NCBI RefSeq assembly: GCF_003813965.1
Contig: NZ_CP033896.1
Coordinates: forward strand, 1,426,001-1,490,000
Direction: 5' to 3'
Source: Corynebacterium choanae
GTDB taxonomy: Bacteria; Actinomycetota; Actinomycetes; Mycobacteriales; Mycobacteriaceae
Length of the DNA stretch: 64,000 bases
Part shown: one piece after another, positions 44,330 through 53,627 of the stretch
How positions within the stretch are numbered: the first letter of the stretch is position 1
How the letters are laid out: each line of letters opens with the position of its first letter
Position numbers and translations under genes: made by a program
Notes under the pieces: generated by a model
What the model was told of the DNA's origin: nothing
Database searches by the model: none
Seen by the model: the letters and a program-made list of their open reading frames with translations, nothing else

Positions 44330-45781
44330 TTACGAGTGGGATTCGTGTTGCTGCCAAGCTGCTATGAGAGCCGCTGCTTCCCCACTGCTGGTTGCCAGCG
44401 GATCGGGCAATGACACCGTGGTGGATGTGGGATAGTTAGTTCGCAGCAGTGACCAGTCGGCTTGCAGCGCAATATCGTTGGCGCGCGCGTGGTCTAGTAA
44501 CTCGGCGCGAATGGTTGCCCGGGTGGTGGCTGGCGCGGTGTGTATCGCCGCTTGGATGGTTGCTTCGTCGATGACGGTTGCTAACGCCGACGAGCGGGTC
44601 AGCATGGAACCAATGGTGGGGGTGGAAGCAATATCGTGATAGGCAAAGTCAAGCTGGTTGAGTCGCGGATCGTAGGCATCTGGGGCGATGTCCCATCGCC
44701 TGCGATAGGCGGCAAGCAGTGTGCGTTTGGCAATCCAGTCGACGAGATGGCTAACTGTTTCCGGTTTGTGGTGTTCAAGTGCGGTAATGATGCTCTGCCA
44801 CCAGGAGACGACTTGGGTGAGTTCGGCGTTGGTTGGCGCCTGCTGGTCGGCGGGGTCGGGGCGATTGTTTAGCCAGCTGCTGGCTGCCTGACACCATTGC
44901 TGTTGGACTTCTAACGCGGTCAGCTGTGTGCCGTCGTCGAAGGTAAGCACTGTCGAACCTGTAGGGTCGCGGGCGATGTCGCCGAGCAGGTTCACCGGGC
45001 CGTGATACAGCATCCCATGTGGTGCAAGATCGTGTTCAATAAGTTCCAAGGCCAAAATCATGATGCCGACTTTGAGCACAGTAGATATTTCGCTGATGTT
45101 GGAATCGCCGACGATGACGTGCAAGCGGCGCCACCTGCCACCGTCGCAATGCGGTTCATCCCGGGTGTTGATTATCGGCCGCGACCTGGTTGTTGCAGAG
45201 GATACCGATTCCCACACATGGTCGGCTCGTTGCGAGACAAGCCATGAAGAGCTGGTTGGTTGCGGGCGGCCGAGGGGTATCGCCGACGAGTCAAGCATCC
45301 CTGCCCCGCAGATTAGTTGCCGGGTCAGCAGCAGCGGGGTGAGCGTGGCTGAGAGTTGTTTCAACACGGTTTCACGGCTGACGAGGTAGTTTTCGTGACA
45401 GCCGTAAGAATTGCCGCGCGCGTCGATATTGTTTTTCAATATCGCCAGTTTGCCGCCGGTAATACAACTGTCGGGGCGCTGGCGAAGACGGGCAGCTAAA
45501 TCGGCAAGGATCCGATCGCCGGCTTGATCAATCGCAAGAAGCTGAGTGAGTGTTGAACATTCGGCGGTCGCCCATTCGGGATGGTCGCCGACATCGATAT
45601 AGAGCCGGGAACCGTTGTGGTGAAAAATGTTAGCGGCCCCGAACTCTTCAACAATGGGTTGAAATAGTTCGCGGGCGGCAATACCGGGGTCGATGGTGTG
45701 CCCGGTGGCGTCGGTGGCGTGGATGCCGTATTCGGTTTCGATTCCAAACACCCGCCCCGCAAGCGGCTCGTGTCGGCTCAT
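44330..45781 (-). CDS. pafA: Pup-protein ligase PafA
   Basis: A 483-residue ligase of the carboxylate-amine ligase fold. It begins with GRVFGIETEYGIHAT (metal-binding Glu), and has the catalytic Asp in SRLYIDVGDHPEWATAECST (Asp ~63), ILKNNIDARGNSYGCHENYL, and RPIINTRDEPHCDGGRWRRL. It joins the C-terminal Glu of Pup-GGE to substrate lysines using ATP. ATG 45781 is supported by AAGGTG upstream. It follows pup by 56 bases; no prcB or prcA lies between, unlike mycobacteria. Confidence 0.95.
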   Translation of the reverse strand: MSRHEPLAGRVFGIETEYGIHATDATGHTIDPGIAARELFQPIVEEFGAANIFHHNGSRLYIDVGDHPEWATAECSTLTQLLAIDQAGDRILADLAARLRQRPDSCITGGKLAILKNNIDARGNSYGCHENYLVSRETVLKQLSATLTPLLLTRQLICGAGMLDSSAIPLGRPQPTSSSWLVSQRADHVWESVSSATTRSRPIINTRDEPHCDGGRWRRLHVIVGDSNISEISTVLKVGIMILALELIEHDLAPHGMLYHGPVNLLGDIARDPTGSTVLTFDDGTQLTALEVQQQWCQAASSWLNNRPDPADQQAPTNAELTQVVSWWQSIITALEHHKPETVSHLVDWIAKRTLLAAYRRRWDIAPDAYDPRLNQLDFAYHDIASTPTIGSMLTRSSALATVIDEATIQAAIHTAPATTRATIRAELLDHARANDIALQADWSLLRTNYPTSTTVSLPDPLATSSGEAAALIAAWQQHESHS

Positions 45782-45837
45782 CGCTGAATTCACCTTGTGT
45801 TGTTGTGGCAATGGGATTGTGGTGGCTGCGGACGGTG

Positions 45838-46005
45838 CTACTGGCCGCCTTTTTGCACATAATTGTGCACGAATTCTTGGGCATTTTCGTCAAGCAACGC
45901 GTCGATTTCGTCGAGCAGTGAGTCATTGGCTAACGGCTCGGCGGCGACTGTTTCGTCAACGGTGCGGCTGCGGATAGGTTCTGTTTGTCGATGGATGCGT
46001 TCCAT
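45838..46005 (-). CDS. pup: Prokaryotic ubiquitin-like protein Pup
   Basis: A 55-residue protein: disordered, acidic N-terminal half, then the ARC-binding helix DSLLDEIDALLDENAQEFVH and the C-terminal YVQKGGQ. The final Gln must be deamidated by Dop before ligation. Start ATG 46005 (MERIHRQTEPI) has only a weak AGAAAG site about 16 bases upstream; the frame stays open further but without a start codon supported by a ribosome site. It is shorter than the usual 64 residues. Its place between dop and pafA fixes the identity. Confidence 0.93.
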   Translation of the reverse strand: MERIHRQTEPIRSRTVDETVAAEPLANDSLLDEIDALLDENAQEFVHNYVQKGGQ

Positions 46006-46096
46006 GGTTGCGGCGGCTGCTTTCTGTGCGAAATAGAGTGAGGAGTTTTTTAGCCAAGGTGAACGGAGTTGGCGGTGCCAAGTGCTCTTGCGAGCC

Positions 46097-47674
46097 TTAG
46101 TGTCCGCTGTTGCTGTGTTCAACGATAACCCCTGGCAGTGTAGAGATGTGAGCGATTGCGGCAGACAGAGTTGCGGTCTGGTTGGCGATAAGCGGAGCCA
46201 AGTCGGCGCCTGTGGGTTGGGTGGGATCCGGCATTGCCACAGTGACCTGTTGTCCATCATGCTGCAAGGTGAGCCGATCCCAGTTCACCGCGGTGACAGC
46301 TGCTGGGAAGCGGCTGCACAATAGGCTTCGTACCGCCGCCCGGGTGGTGGCTGGAGCCAAAGTTGCCGCAGCAGCAATGGTGGCGTCGTCGAGAATGGTG
46401 TGCATTACACCACGTCGCACGAGCGCATGATAAATGGAGCGTTGCGGATCAATATCGGCGTATTGCAGGTCAAGTGCTGCAAGTTTGGCATCCGCAAAGC
46501 TTGCTCCTTGATGCAAATACCGTTGGCAGAGATGCAGTTTCGTCGACCAGTCAAGCAGGCCGATTGTGCTGCGCGGATCGTCGGCCAGCTGGTCAAGGAT
46601 TGCATCCCACCGCTGAACAATATCGGTGTGACTCTCAGTGGTGGCCACCGCCGCGGCACGCTGCAAATATTGCCGCTGAATTTCAATCGCAGTCAGCGGG
46701 GCGCCACTGGTGCGTGCCAACGGTGTGGTGAGCTGCAGATCACGGGAAACGGTGTGCAGTGCTGCAACCGGGTCGGCGAGGGTGAGATCAGAAAAATCGA
46801 TACCGGCTTCGATCGCATCCAAAATCAGTGCGGTGGTGCCAAGTTTGAGCAGGGTGGCAAGCTGCGACTGGTTGGCGTCGCCAACAATCACATGCAGCCG
46901 TCCCCACTTGTCCGGGTCGGCATGTGGTTCGTCGCGGGTGTTGATAATGCCCCGGTTGAGGGTGGTTTCTAAGGAGATAACTTGCTCAATATAGTCTGCC
47001 CGCTGGCTGAGCTGGAATCCGGCGCGTTCGCTGCGTACCCCTAACCCGACCCGGCCGGCACCTGCATAAATCGGGCGGGTGACAAAATGGGGGATGAGGT
47101 TGGCGGCAAGGTCAGCAAAGTTGGTGCTGCGCCGATAGGTGTAGTTTTCGTGGTAGCCAAATGATGCGCCTTTGCCGTCCACATTATGGCGATAGCAGCG
47201 CACCGGCGGACATGGCTGTTGGTGGGCAACAAATGAATGCCCGGCGGCGGTTGCTGCGTTGAGCGCCGTGATTGCAGCAGCCACAACGTGGTCACCGGCG
47301 AGATCGTAGCGCAGCGCATCATGGGCGGTGGTGGTTTCCGGGGAGGAATATTCCGGGTGGGCATGATCGACATACAGCCGTGCCCCAGCCGGGGTGATGG
47401 TTTGCGCCACCCCAATAGCATTCGGATCCACAATCGGTGGCTGATGATAGCGTTTCAACGAAAAACCGCGGGCATCATCGAGCGGGCTCTCCCCCGCATA
47501 ATCCCAGCGGGCGCGCCCCTGTGTTGGGGTTTGTGGCACACCGGTTAACGGATCTTTAGCAGCATAGGCCAGCACCAGATGGGTGGAGGTCATAATAGGT
47601 GATAGTGTCGGCGCCGACGGGGTGCTGATACCGTATTCGGTTTCCGTACCGATACTGCGAGATTGATCACTCAT
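46097..47674 (-). CDS. dop: Pup deamidase/depupylase Dop
   Basis: A 525-residue relative of PafA. It has RSIGTETEYGISTPS, the Dop-specific loop region near DPLTGVPQTPTQGRARWDY, the nucleophilic Asp in GARLYVDHAHPEYSSPETT (Asp ~103), RHNVDGKGASFGYHENYTYR and RGIINTRDEPHADPDKWGRL. It turns Pup-GGQ into Pup-GGE and also removes Pup from substrates. ATG 47674 follows AGGAG with nine bases; it begins 11 bases after the arc stop. Confidence 0.95.
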   Translation of the reverse strand: MSDQSRSIGTETEYGISTPSAPTLSPIMTSTHLVLAYAAKDPLTGVPQTPTQGRARWDYAGESPLDDARGFSLKRYHQPPIVDPNAIGVAQTITPAGARLYVDHAHPEYSSPETTTAHDALRYDLAGDHVVAAAITALNAATAAGHSFVAHQQPCPPVRCYRHNVDGKGASFGYHENYTYRRSTNFADLAANLIPHFVTRPIYAGAGRVGLGVRSERAGFQLSQRADYIEQVISLETTLNRGIINTRDEPHADPDKWGRLHVIVGDANQSQLATLLKLGTTALILDAIEAGIDFSDLTLADPVAALHTVSRDLQLTTPLARTSGAPLTAIEIQRQYLQRAAAVATTESHTDIVQRWDAILDQLADDPRSTIGLLDWSTKLHLCQRYLHQGASFADAKLAALDLQYADIDPQRSIYHALVRRGVMHTILDDATIAAAATLAPATTRAAVRSLLCSRFPAAVTAVNWDRLTLQHDGQQVTVAMPDPTQPTGADLAPLIANQTATLSAAIAHISTLPGVIVEHSNSGH

Positions 47675-47685
47675 CGGGCAAGCTC

Positions 47686-49368
47686 CTAGCAACAGGCTGG
47701 CGGGGACGGAAAACGGGTGATCGAGGTGAAGGTTGCCTGCTCAAACAGGTGAATATGTGCCCACGCCTGGAGCTGCTCCGGGTTGGGCAGCAACGTTGGG
47801 TCTGCGAACTCGGTGGTAACTGCCTGGATGAGCATGTCCCTAGTGATCAGCCCCGGTGCCCCATCTAGCCGCTGGGTTAGCCCGGCAAGTTTCGCCCGGT
47901 TGACAATACTGACCAGCAGCGCACCGCTGAGCAGATCCCGGGCGTGAATGACGAGTTTCTCCCCGCTTGCGGTGGTGAGTTCGGCCAGCGGATAGTCGCG
48001 AAAAATCGTTGTCGCAACCTCTTCCGCCAACAGATCCGCCGGCTCAGCAAGCAGCGCTCGAGTAGGCAGTGCACGGCGAACAATAGCGGTAGCATCCACT
48101 TGTGTTGGGCGGGGAACAGCGATTTTTACATCAAAGCGGCCGGGACGCACAATTGCTGGATCAAGCAGATCCTCCCGATTAGTCGCGCCGATAACAATCA
48201 CGTTGGTTAATGCTTCTACCCCATCGAGTTCGGCAAGCAGCTGGGGGACGACAGTAGTTTCCACATCGCTAGAAATCCCGGAGCCGCGTGCCCGAAACGT
48301 CGCTTCCATCTCGTCGAAGAAGATAATGACCGGATCCCCACTGCGGGCAAGTCTGCGAGCCCGGGCAAAAATGAGGCGAATCAGCCGTTCAGTTTCCCCA
48401 ACATATTTATTGAGCAACTCTGGTCCGCGAATATTGAGAAATACCGCTTGGCCGTGATTACTTGCCGCCAACTGGTGGGCGACGGCTTTGGCCAGCATGG
48501 TTTTCCCGCAGCCGGGCGGCCCGTAGAGCAGCACACCTTGACAGGGGGTGAGCTGATAGTCGGCGACAAGCTGCGGATGGGTGACTGGAAGCTCGACAGC
48601 TTGTCGAAGCTGCTGTTGCGCAGCCGCCAATCCCCCAATGTGGTCATAGGAGACCTCGGGGATGTCAGTTAGCTGCCAGGTGGCAATGTCGCTGCGCGCA
48701 TGAACCTTCAGTGCAACCAGCGCACGGATATCGGCAATCACCGTATCCCCCGGCTCAACAGGCCGCAGGGGATGCTGCGTAGCGTCTCCCGCTGAGGGAG
48801 CATCCCAGGTGTCCACCGAATCTGAATGGTGGCCGCGCAGCGGTAGCGCTAACGTCACAACATGGCTTGTTCCAGTTTTGTCGCTGATGACTGCGTGGCA
48901 ACGATCCAACAGTGCATCTACGGTAAAGAGCTCGCCCGTGTCGGGCAGTCCACAGGTTGCAACAATCGCTGATTTGTCCCCGAGACGCACCAAGGTGCCG
49001 GCAGTAACAGTGACCGGATCCACCCCAGGATCGATACTTAACTCCTGCCGCCGCGACGAGGTGTACACATCAACCCGGCGGGTGGTAGGGCAAGCATCAG
49101 TCATCACGATACCGTATAGCGAAGGTGCTGAAACAGTGCCGTTCTCTAGCGTGTTTGCCCCTGTTTCCAGGCGGTATTGTCCACCGCTGTTGGGGGTGGA
49201 TGCTGCGGATCCAGTACTGGTGTGTGAACCATTGTTGCCGGCGAGCTCGGCGCGGCTTGCCCGCAACAGCTCAACGAGTTTCTGGTTTTGTCGACTCAGC
49301 CGCTGAATCTCAGCAGATAGTTGCGCGGTCGAACCACCAGCATCGAATACATCATCACGGTAAGCCAT
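47686..49368 (-). CDS. arc: AAA+ unfoldase ARC (Mpa-like), no proteasome docking tail
   Basis: A 560-residue AAA+ ATPase. Order: N-terminal coiled coil (AQLSAEIQRLSRQNQKLVEL) that binds Pup, OB-type beta domains, then the ATPase with Walker A LLYGPPGCGKTMLAKAVA (Lys ~289), Walker B VIIFFDEMEATF and IGATNREDLLDPAIVRPGRF. It ends FPSPPACC rather than the GQYL-type tail that opens the 20S proteasome, in line with absent prcBA. In C. glutamicum this ATPase disassembles pupylated ferritin. ATG 49368 follows GGAGG; an upstream frame to 49431 adds an unlikely leader. It heads arc-dop-pup-pafA. Confidence 0.93.
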   Translation of the reverse strand: MAYRDDVFDAGGSTAQLSAEIQRLSRQNQKLVELLRASRAELAGNNGSHTSTGSAASTPNSGGQYRLETGANTLENGTVSAPSLYGIVMTDACPTTRRVDVYTSSRRQELSIDPGVDPVTVTAGTLVRLGDKSAIVATCGLPDTGELFTVDALLDRCHAVISDKTGTSHVVTLALPLRGHHSDSVDTWDAPSAGDATQHPLRPVEPGDTVIADIRALVALKVHARSDIATWQLTDIPEVSYDHIGGLAAAQQQLRQAVELPVTHPQLVADYQLTPCQGVLLYGPPGCGKTMLAKAVAHQLAASNHGQAVFLNIRGPELLNKYVGETERLIRLIFARARRLARSGDPVIIFFDEMEATFRARGSGISSDVETTVVPQLLAELDGVEALTNVIVIGATNREDLLDPAIVRPGRFDVKIAVPRPTQVDATAIVRRALPTRALLAEPADLLAEEVATTIFRDYPLAELTTASGEKLVIHARDLLSGALLVSIVNRAKLAGLTQRLDGAPGLITRDMLIQAVTTEFADPTLLPNPEQLQAWAHIHLFEQATFTSITRFPSPPACC

Positions 49369-49669
49369 GGTGCAGTGCGCCTCCACGATCGTGGTGTTGA
49401 CGGTCTCCTCGCAGAGCAGACCTGGAAACAAACAAAAAGCAAAAACAACGAAGCGGAAAAAACCACAAAGACAATGCTGTTTCAGTTATTGGAAAAGGTG
49501 ATCCCGTGTACGCTCACAGCTGCTCCATGCGAAGCCACAGCGCACCGATCGAGTACTTATTTCACCTTGCCGAGAATGTCTCGCACCTGACCTGGTGTGG
49601 CCACCAGACCAGAAGGGGGAACCCAAAGTGGTGTGGAGACAAGCGCTTGGTTGGGGCAACCAATGTTGC

Positions 49670-50506
49670 TTATTTGCGGGCACGGCGTTGAGGACGTGGG
49701 GCGACAGTCCCGTCGGCAAGGCGGCGGGCGAAGACCAAAAATGCGGTGTGGGCGTTCATACGATGTTCCGGACGGACAGCCAACCCTTCCACCTTCCACT
49801 CCCGCAGCAATGTCTCCCAGGAACGAGGCTCGGTAAAACAGCGCTGTGCCCGCAATCCTTCCACCACGTTCATCAGCTGTGGCACTGTTGCCACATAGGT
49901 CATGATCACCCCACCTGGAATGAGCAGTTTGGTCACCTGGTCGAGATAATTCCACGGATCTACCATGTCCAAAATAATTCGGTCAACCGGGCCACCTAAA
50001 TCCTCTGGGGTGACCTCCCCGAGATCGCCCAAGCGCAGCGACCACCAGTTGGGTTCTTCCCCGAAATATTCCACCACATTGTCACGGGCAAATCCGATAT
50101 GGTCATCCCGAATCTCATAGGAGTACACATGGCCGGTAGGGCCTACTGCCCTTAGCAGCGCCATTGACAACGCCCCTGATCCGGCCCCAGCTTCCAACAC
50201 ACGGGCACCTTGGAAAATATCGCCTTCGATCAAGATTTGTCCGGCATCTTTGGGATAGATCACCGCTGCGCCGCGGGGCATCGACAGCACATGGTCAACC
50301 ATGAGATGCCGGAAGCAGAGATATTGTCCGCCTTGCGCAGAGGTCACCACAGTTCCCTCGTGAGCTCCGATAATATCGTCATGTTTGATCTCACCCTTGT
50401 GGGTGAAATAGCTGCCGCCGGCGGCAAGCACAATGGTGTGATGGCGACGTTTCGCGTCGGTGAGCTGTACCCGGTCGCCGGGCTGGAACGGTCCTGAATA
50501 GGCCAT
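49670..50506 (-). CDS. trmI: tRNA (adenine-58-N1)-methyltransferase TrmI
   Basis: A 278-residue SAM methyltransferase of the TrmI class. It has the N-terminal beta domain (FQPGDRVQLTDAKRRHHTIV, HDDIIGAHEGTVVTS), the SAM loop RVLEAGAGSGALSMALLRAV, YSYEIRDDHIGFARDN and the catalytic region DRIILDMVDPWNYLDQVTKL. It makes m1A58 in tRNA. ATG 50506 (MAYSGPFQPGD) fits the family; a longer frame begins at 50566. The adjacent 301-base gap to arc shows no gene and should hold the arc promoter. Confidence 0.9.
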   Translation of the reverse strand: MAYSGPFQPGDRVQLTDAKRRHHTIVLAAGGSYFTHKGEIKHDDIIGAHEGTVVTSAQGGQYLCFRHLMVDHVLSMPRGAAVIYPKDAGQILIEGDIFQGARVLEAGAGSGALSMALLRAVGPTGHVYSYEIRDDHIGFARDNVVEYFGEEPNWWSLRLGDLGEVTPEDLGGPVDRIILDMVDPWNYLDQVTKLLIPGGVIMTYVATVPQLMNVVEGLRAQRCFTEPRSWETLLREWKVEGLAVRPEHRMNAHTAFLVFARRLADGTVAPRPQRRARK

Positions 50507-50648
50507 GGCGGATGTATTGCACCTTCGTTGTGGTGGATGATAAAAACACACTCGGTAGCACGCCAACCGGCGCGCACACAGTGGTCGTGGTGCACCAGAT
50601 GCACCTTGGTTGTTGTGCGCAGCCGTTTACGGATACCGGTTGATGAGC

Positions 50649-52028
50649 TTAGCGCAGCGTGGCACCAGCTGTGTATGCTGCCAAGATTTTCGTCATTGAG
50701 ACAAGATCATCCCGGTGGGCAAGTTCCCGGGTGGAATGCATTGACAACAGCGGCACGCCCACATCAACAGTTGGGATCCCGAGGCGCACCGAAGTCAACG
50801 GTCCGATGGTTGTGCCGCACGGCATATTGTTGCGTCCCACAAATCCTTGCACCGGCTCGCCGATGCGTTCCGCGATTCGGCGATACAGTGCTGTCGTGTG
50901 CACATCGGTGGCGTAGCGGTGATTGGCGTTGAATTTCACCACCGAACCCCGGCCGAGGACAGGGAAATTGCGTGCGTCATGATGCTGCGCATAGTTCGGA
51001 TGGACACTGTGGGCAGCATCCGCTGAGATACAACTCGACCGGCTAAGCTGGCTGGCTAGGGTTTCCGCATTACCGCCAAGCGCATGGGTGGTGCGGGTAA
51101 GCACATCTTGCAGCAGCGGACCGGAAGCACCGGTGCGGGTACCCGATCCGATCTCTTCATGGTCGAAGCAAGCCAAAATGGCGATGTCACGACTTGCCGG
51201 AGCGCCGATATTGTCGGTTGTTACACCAAAACCTGCAATGTCGCAGCCGGCGGCATGCAAAATAGCAAGCAGCCCCGGATATACGCTGGAGAGATTATCG
51301 AGCCGGGAACTGGCAATCATGGCGTGATCGATGCCGAGCCGCCCAATTTCCGCGGCAGGCGTGAGAAACAGTTCATGGGCAACAATATCGTCTACTGCAA
51401 CCCCGGCAAGCTCAGCGCAATAGGCCATGACATTGTCGTAGTCTCCATCGACAGCCAACACGGGTTGCATATGGTCTTGGACTTGCGGGGCGAAGGATTT
51501 GTTTTTCTCCCGATCTAAATGGACTGCAAGATGTGGCAAACGTGCCACCGCTGGGGAGGCCACCAAATGTTCTTCACCATCGCTGGTGATGATGCTGCCG
51601 GCGATCCGCAGATCGGTGTCGAACCAAGACGCCAAAATCGGGCCGCCATAAATTTCAACATTGCATTGTAAAAACCCGTTGTTCGACAGGGTCGGATTGT
51701 CTTTGAGCTGTAATGCCGGCGAGTCGGTGTGCGCACCGATAATCCGGTAGGCCGACGACGATGAGGCCCCCTCTGGGATAACGATTGCAACTACTGCTCC
51801 GTCGCGGACAAGTACATAGTTGCCCGGGCTATTTGGCCAACCCCCGTCTTCGGTTTCATCAATAACGGTAAAACCGTGCTCTACCAGCAGTGCAGCGGCT
51901 TGAACTGCCGCGAAACGGGCAGTGGGGCTGCGGTGCAAATATTCACCGAATCCGGCAACAAACGGATCATTGGGCAGTGCCGCAGCAGGGGTGTGCACGT
52001 GAAGATGGTCAGCCTGATATGCAGTCAT
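50649..52028 (-). CDS. apeB: M18-family aminopeptidase
   Basis: A 459-residue metallo-aminopeptidase. Zinc ligands are visible: His in AYRIIGAHTDSPALQLK, Asp in the AxxxDNLSS region (MIASSRLDNLSSVY), the Glu pair in ILACFDHEEIGSGTRTGA, Asp in SSCISADAAHSVHPNY, and His in PLLSMHSTRELA. It removes N-terminal residues, preferring Asp/Glu in many members. ATG 52028 (MTAYQADHLHVHTP) gives the usual length; Mets at 52046/52049 are in frame. The ribosome site is weak. Confidence 0.88.
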   Translation of the reverse strand: MTAYQADHLHVHTPAAALPNDPFVAGFGEYLHRSPTARFAAVQAAALLVEHGFTVIDETEDGGWPNSPGNYVLVRDGAVVAIVIPEGASSSSAYRIIGAHTDSPALQLKDNPTLSNNGFLQCNVEIYGGPILASWFDTDLRIAGSIITSDGEEHLVASPAVARLPHLAVHLDREKNKSFAPQVQDHMQPVLAVDGDYDNVMAYCAELAGVAVDDIVAHELFLTPAAEIGRLGIDHAMIASSRLDNLSSVYPGLLAILHAAGCDIAGFGVTTDNIGAPASRDIAILACFDHEEIGSGTRTGASGPLLQDVLTRTTHALGGNAETLASQLSRSSCISADAAHSVHPNYAQHHDARNFPVLGRGSVVKFNANHRYATDVHTTALYRRIAERIGEPVQGFVGRNNMPCGTTIGPLTSVRLGIPTVDVGVPLLSMHSTRELAHRDDLVSMTKILAAYTAGATLR

Positions 52029-52283
52029 ACTTAACCGTTCTACCATCATCACTATGTTCGGTTTGCATCCCCACCCCACAAAGGTGAATTCCAGCCACAC
52101 CAGCTGTCCGGTGGAGAGCAGCGCCCCTGCAATTGCCTTACGCAAGCGCTAGCAGGTGAGGCGCAATGGCTGGTTGATGACCGGCAAACAAGGTTTGCAA
52201 TACACCTGCACCGCGGAGACGGTTAGCCACGCCACAGCTGTGGTGCACCCGCACGCCGCCGGCGATCGCTAGAGTGGCACGAT

Positions 52284-53183
52284 GTGGAGCAACTTAGCCG
52301 TAAACCATCTCGTCCAGTCGCCCTGTCGCCGTCGGCGATGGCAACCTTTCACCGCTGCCCGTTAAAATTTCGTCTCTACCGGCTCGACGGATATCAAGAG
52401 CCAGCGACACTCGCCCAACTGGTCGGCACCACAGTGCATCATGTGCTCGAAGCACTGCTCACCCCTGCCCCACAGCAGCGATCATTTCACGATATACCAA
52501 CGTTGTTGACAGCCGCCGAACAAGCGATCGCCGGCGGCAACGATCAGCAAGCAATCCTGCTGCAATCATTGCAAGACAGTGGTCGGGAAGCCTACCGGCA
52601 GCAATGCTTGGAACATTTACGGAACTATTACAACACCGAACAGCCGCAAACCTTCACCTTCACCAGCAGCACCGAGGTTCGGGTCAGCGGAATGCTTGCC
52701 GAGCAGGTGCCAATCGTCGGGTTTATCGACCGGGTTGATATCTTGCCGCAGCAAACACTAGTCAGAATTGTTGACTATAAAACAGGTAAGCAACCCGCTG
52801 TTGCGCGTTTCCGGGAAGATGCGCTGCGCCAACTTCGTTTTTACGCGCTCGCCTATTGGCGCCAAACTGGAATACTCCCCGACACCCTCACTCTCATGTA
52901 TTTGCGGGAACGTCCCCGCAGCCACGGCAGCAATCTGCTCACGGAACATCCCACCGAATCCCAACTATGTTGCGAAGAAGAGCAGATCGCTACGGTCTGG
53001 TCGCAGATCCTTCACGCCGGCGAACACGGTGACTTTCCGGCGCGGGAAAATGCGTTATGTAAAAACTATTGTGCATTTCATTCGATGTGCCCAGTTTTTG
53101 GTGGCACCACCCCGGACTATCCTGGCTGGCCGGGAACTGTGGCGGCTGTACCATCACCATTGCCTACCCCTGAGCAGAGTTAA
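52284..53183 (+). CDS. RecB-family exonuclease (PD-(D/E)XK, Fe-S type)
   Basis: A 299-residue nuclease of the RecB/Cas4-like fold. It has LSPSAMATFHRCPLKFRLYR, GTTVHHVLEALL (conserved His), VGFIDRVD and IVDYKTGKQP (metal and catalytic Asp/Lys), and a C-terminal CKNYCAFHSMCPVF which, with the upstream Cys, suits an iron-sulphur cluster. It is a conserved actinobacterial gene placed after the M18 peptidase, probably for DNA repair. The GTG at 52284 is in frame; a nearby ATG is out of frame. Confidence 0.82.
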   Translation: MEQLSRKPSRPVALSPSAMATFHRCPLKFRLYRLDGYQEPATLAQLVGTTVHHVLEALLTPAPQQRSFHDIPTLLTAAEQAIAGGNDQQAILLQSLQDSGREAYRQQCLEHLRNYYNTEQPQTFTFTSSTEVRVSGMLAEQVPIVGFIDRVDILPQQTLVRIVDYKTGKQPAVARFREDALRQLRFYALAYWRQTGILPDTLTLMYLRERPRSHGSNLLTEHPTESQLCCEEEQIATVWSQILHAGEHGDFPARENALCKNYCAFHSMCPVFGGTTPDYPGWPGTVAAVPSPLPTPEQS

Positions 53184-53627
53184 CACTACTGCGCAGATAC
53201 CCGGCCGCAAGCAGGTCTGTTGCTTGTCCCGATATGCAACATGCCAATCTTTGCCAATATTTTCCGGCGGCTCCAGGGTTGCTCCATCAATCCGTTTGGT
53301 TTCCCGCCTTGTGGTAACGACAAGCTCGTTTTTCGTCCCCGTGATTCCAGGGTTGCGTTACTGGCTTGCTTGTTCTTGGACTGCTCGGGCAGTGCACCAC
53401 TTGCCGTAGTCGCCGCCGGGACACTTTCAGGAAGTGTTTGCGGTGACATCTGCTCTAGCGGATAACACACACTGTCCATGCTGTACCAACGTCGTCGGCG
53501 ACGGATGGCATACCGTTGGTGTTGCCTGCTCCCTCCTGTGTTTGCTTGTCTTAAGAGTTGTCTGTCAGCGATTATCGACTACGATCACTGCAACGCAGCA
53601 ATCCATTGCCTACGCCGAAGGAGCATC
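53184..53627. other. Gap before the alcohol dehydrogenase, nothing supported
   Basis: No frame has a good start with protein-like composition. A 97-codon minus-strand frame (53186-53479) lacks a ribosome site and family likeness. The last ~100 bases should carry the adh promoter. Confidence 0.4.

Noticed and set aside
53186..53479. 97-codon minus-strand frame before the alcohol dehydrogenase
   Set aside because: No ribosome site, low-complexity composition and no recognisable family.
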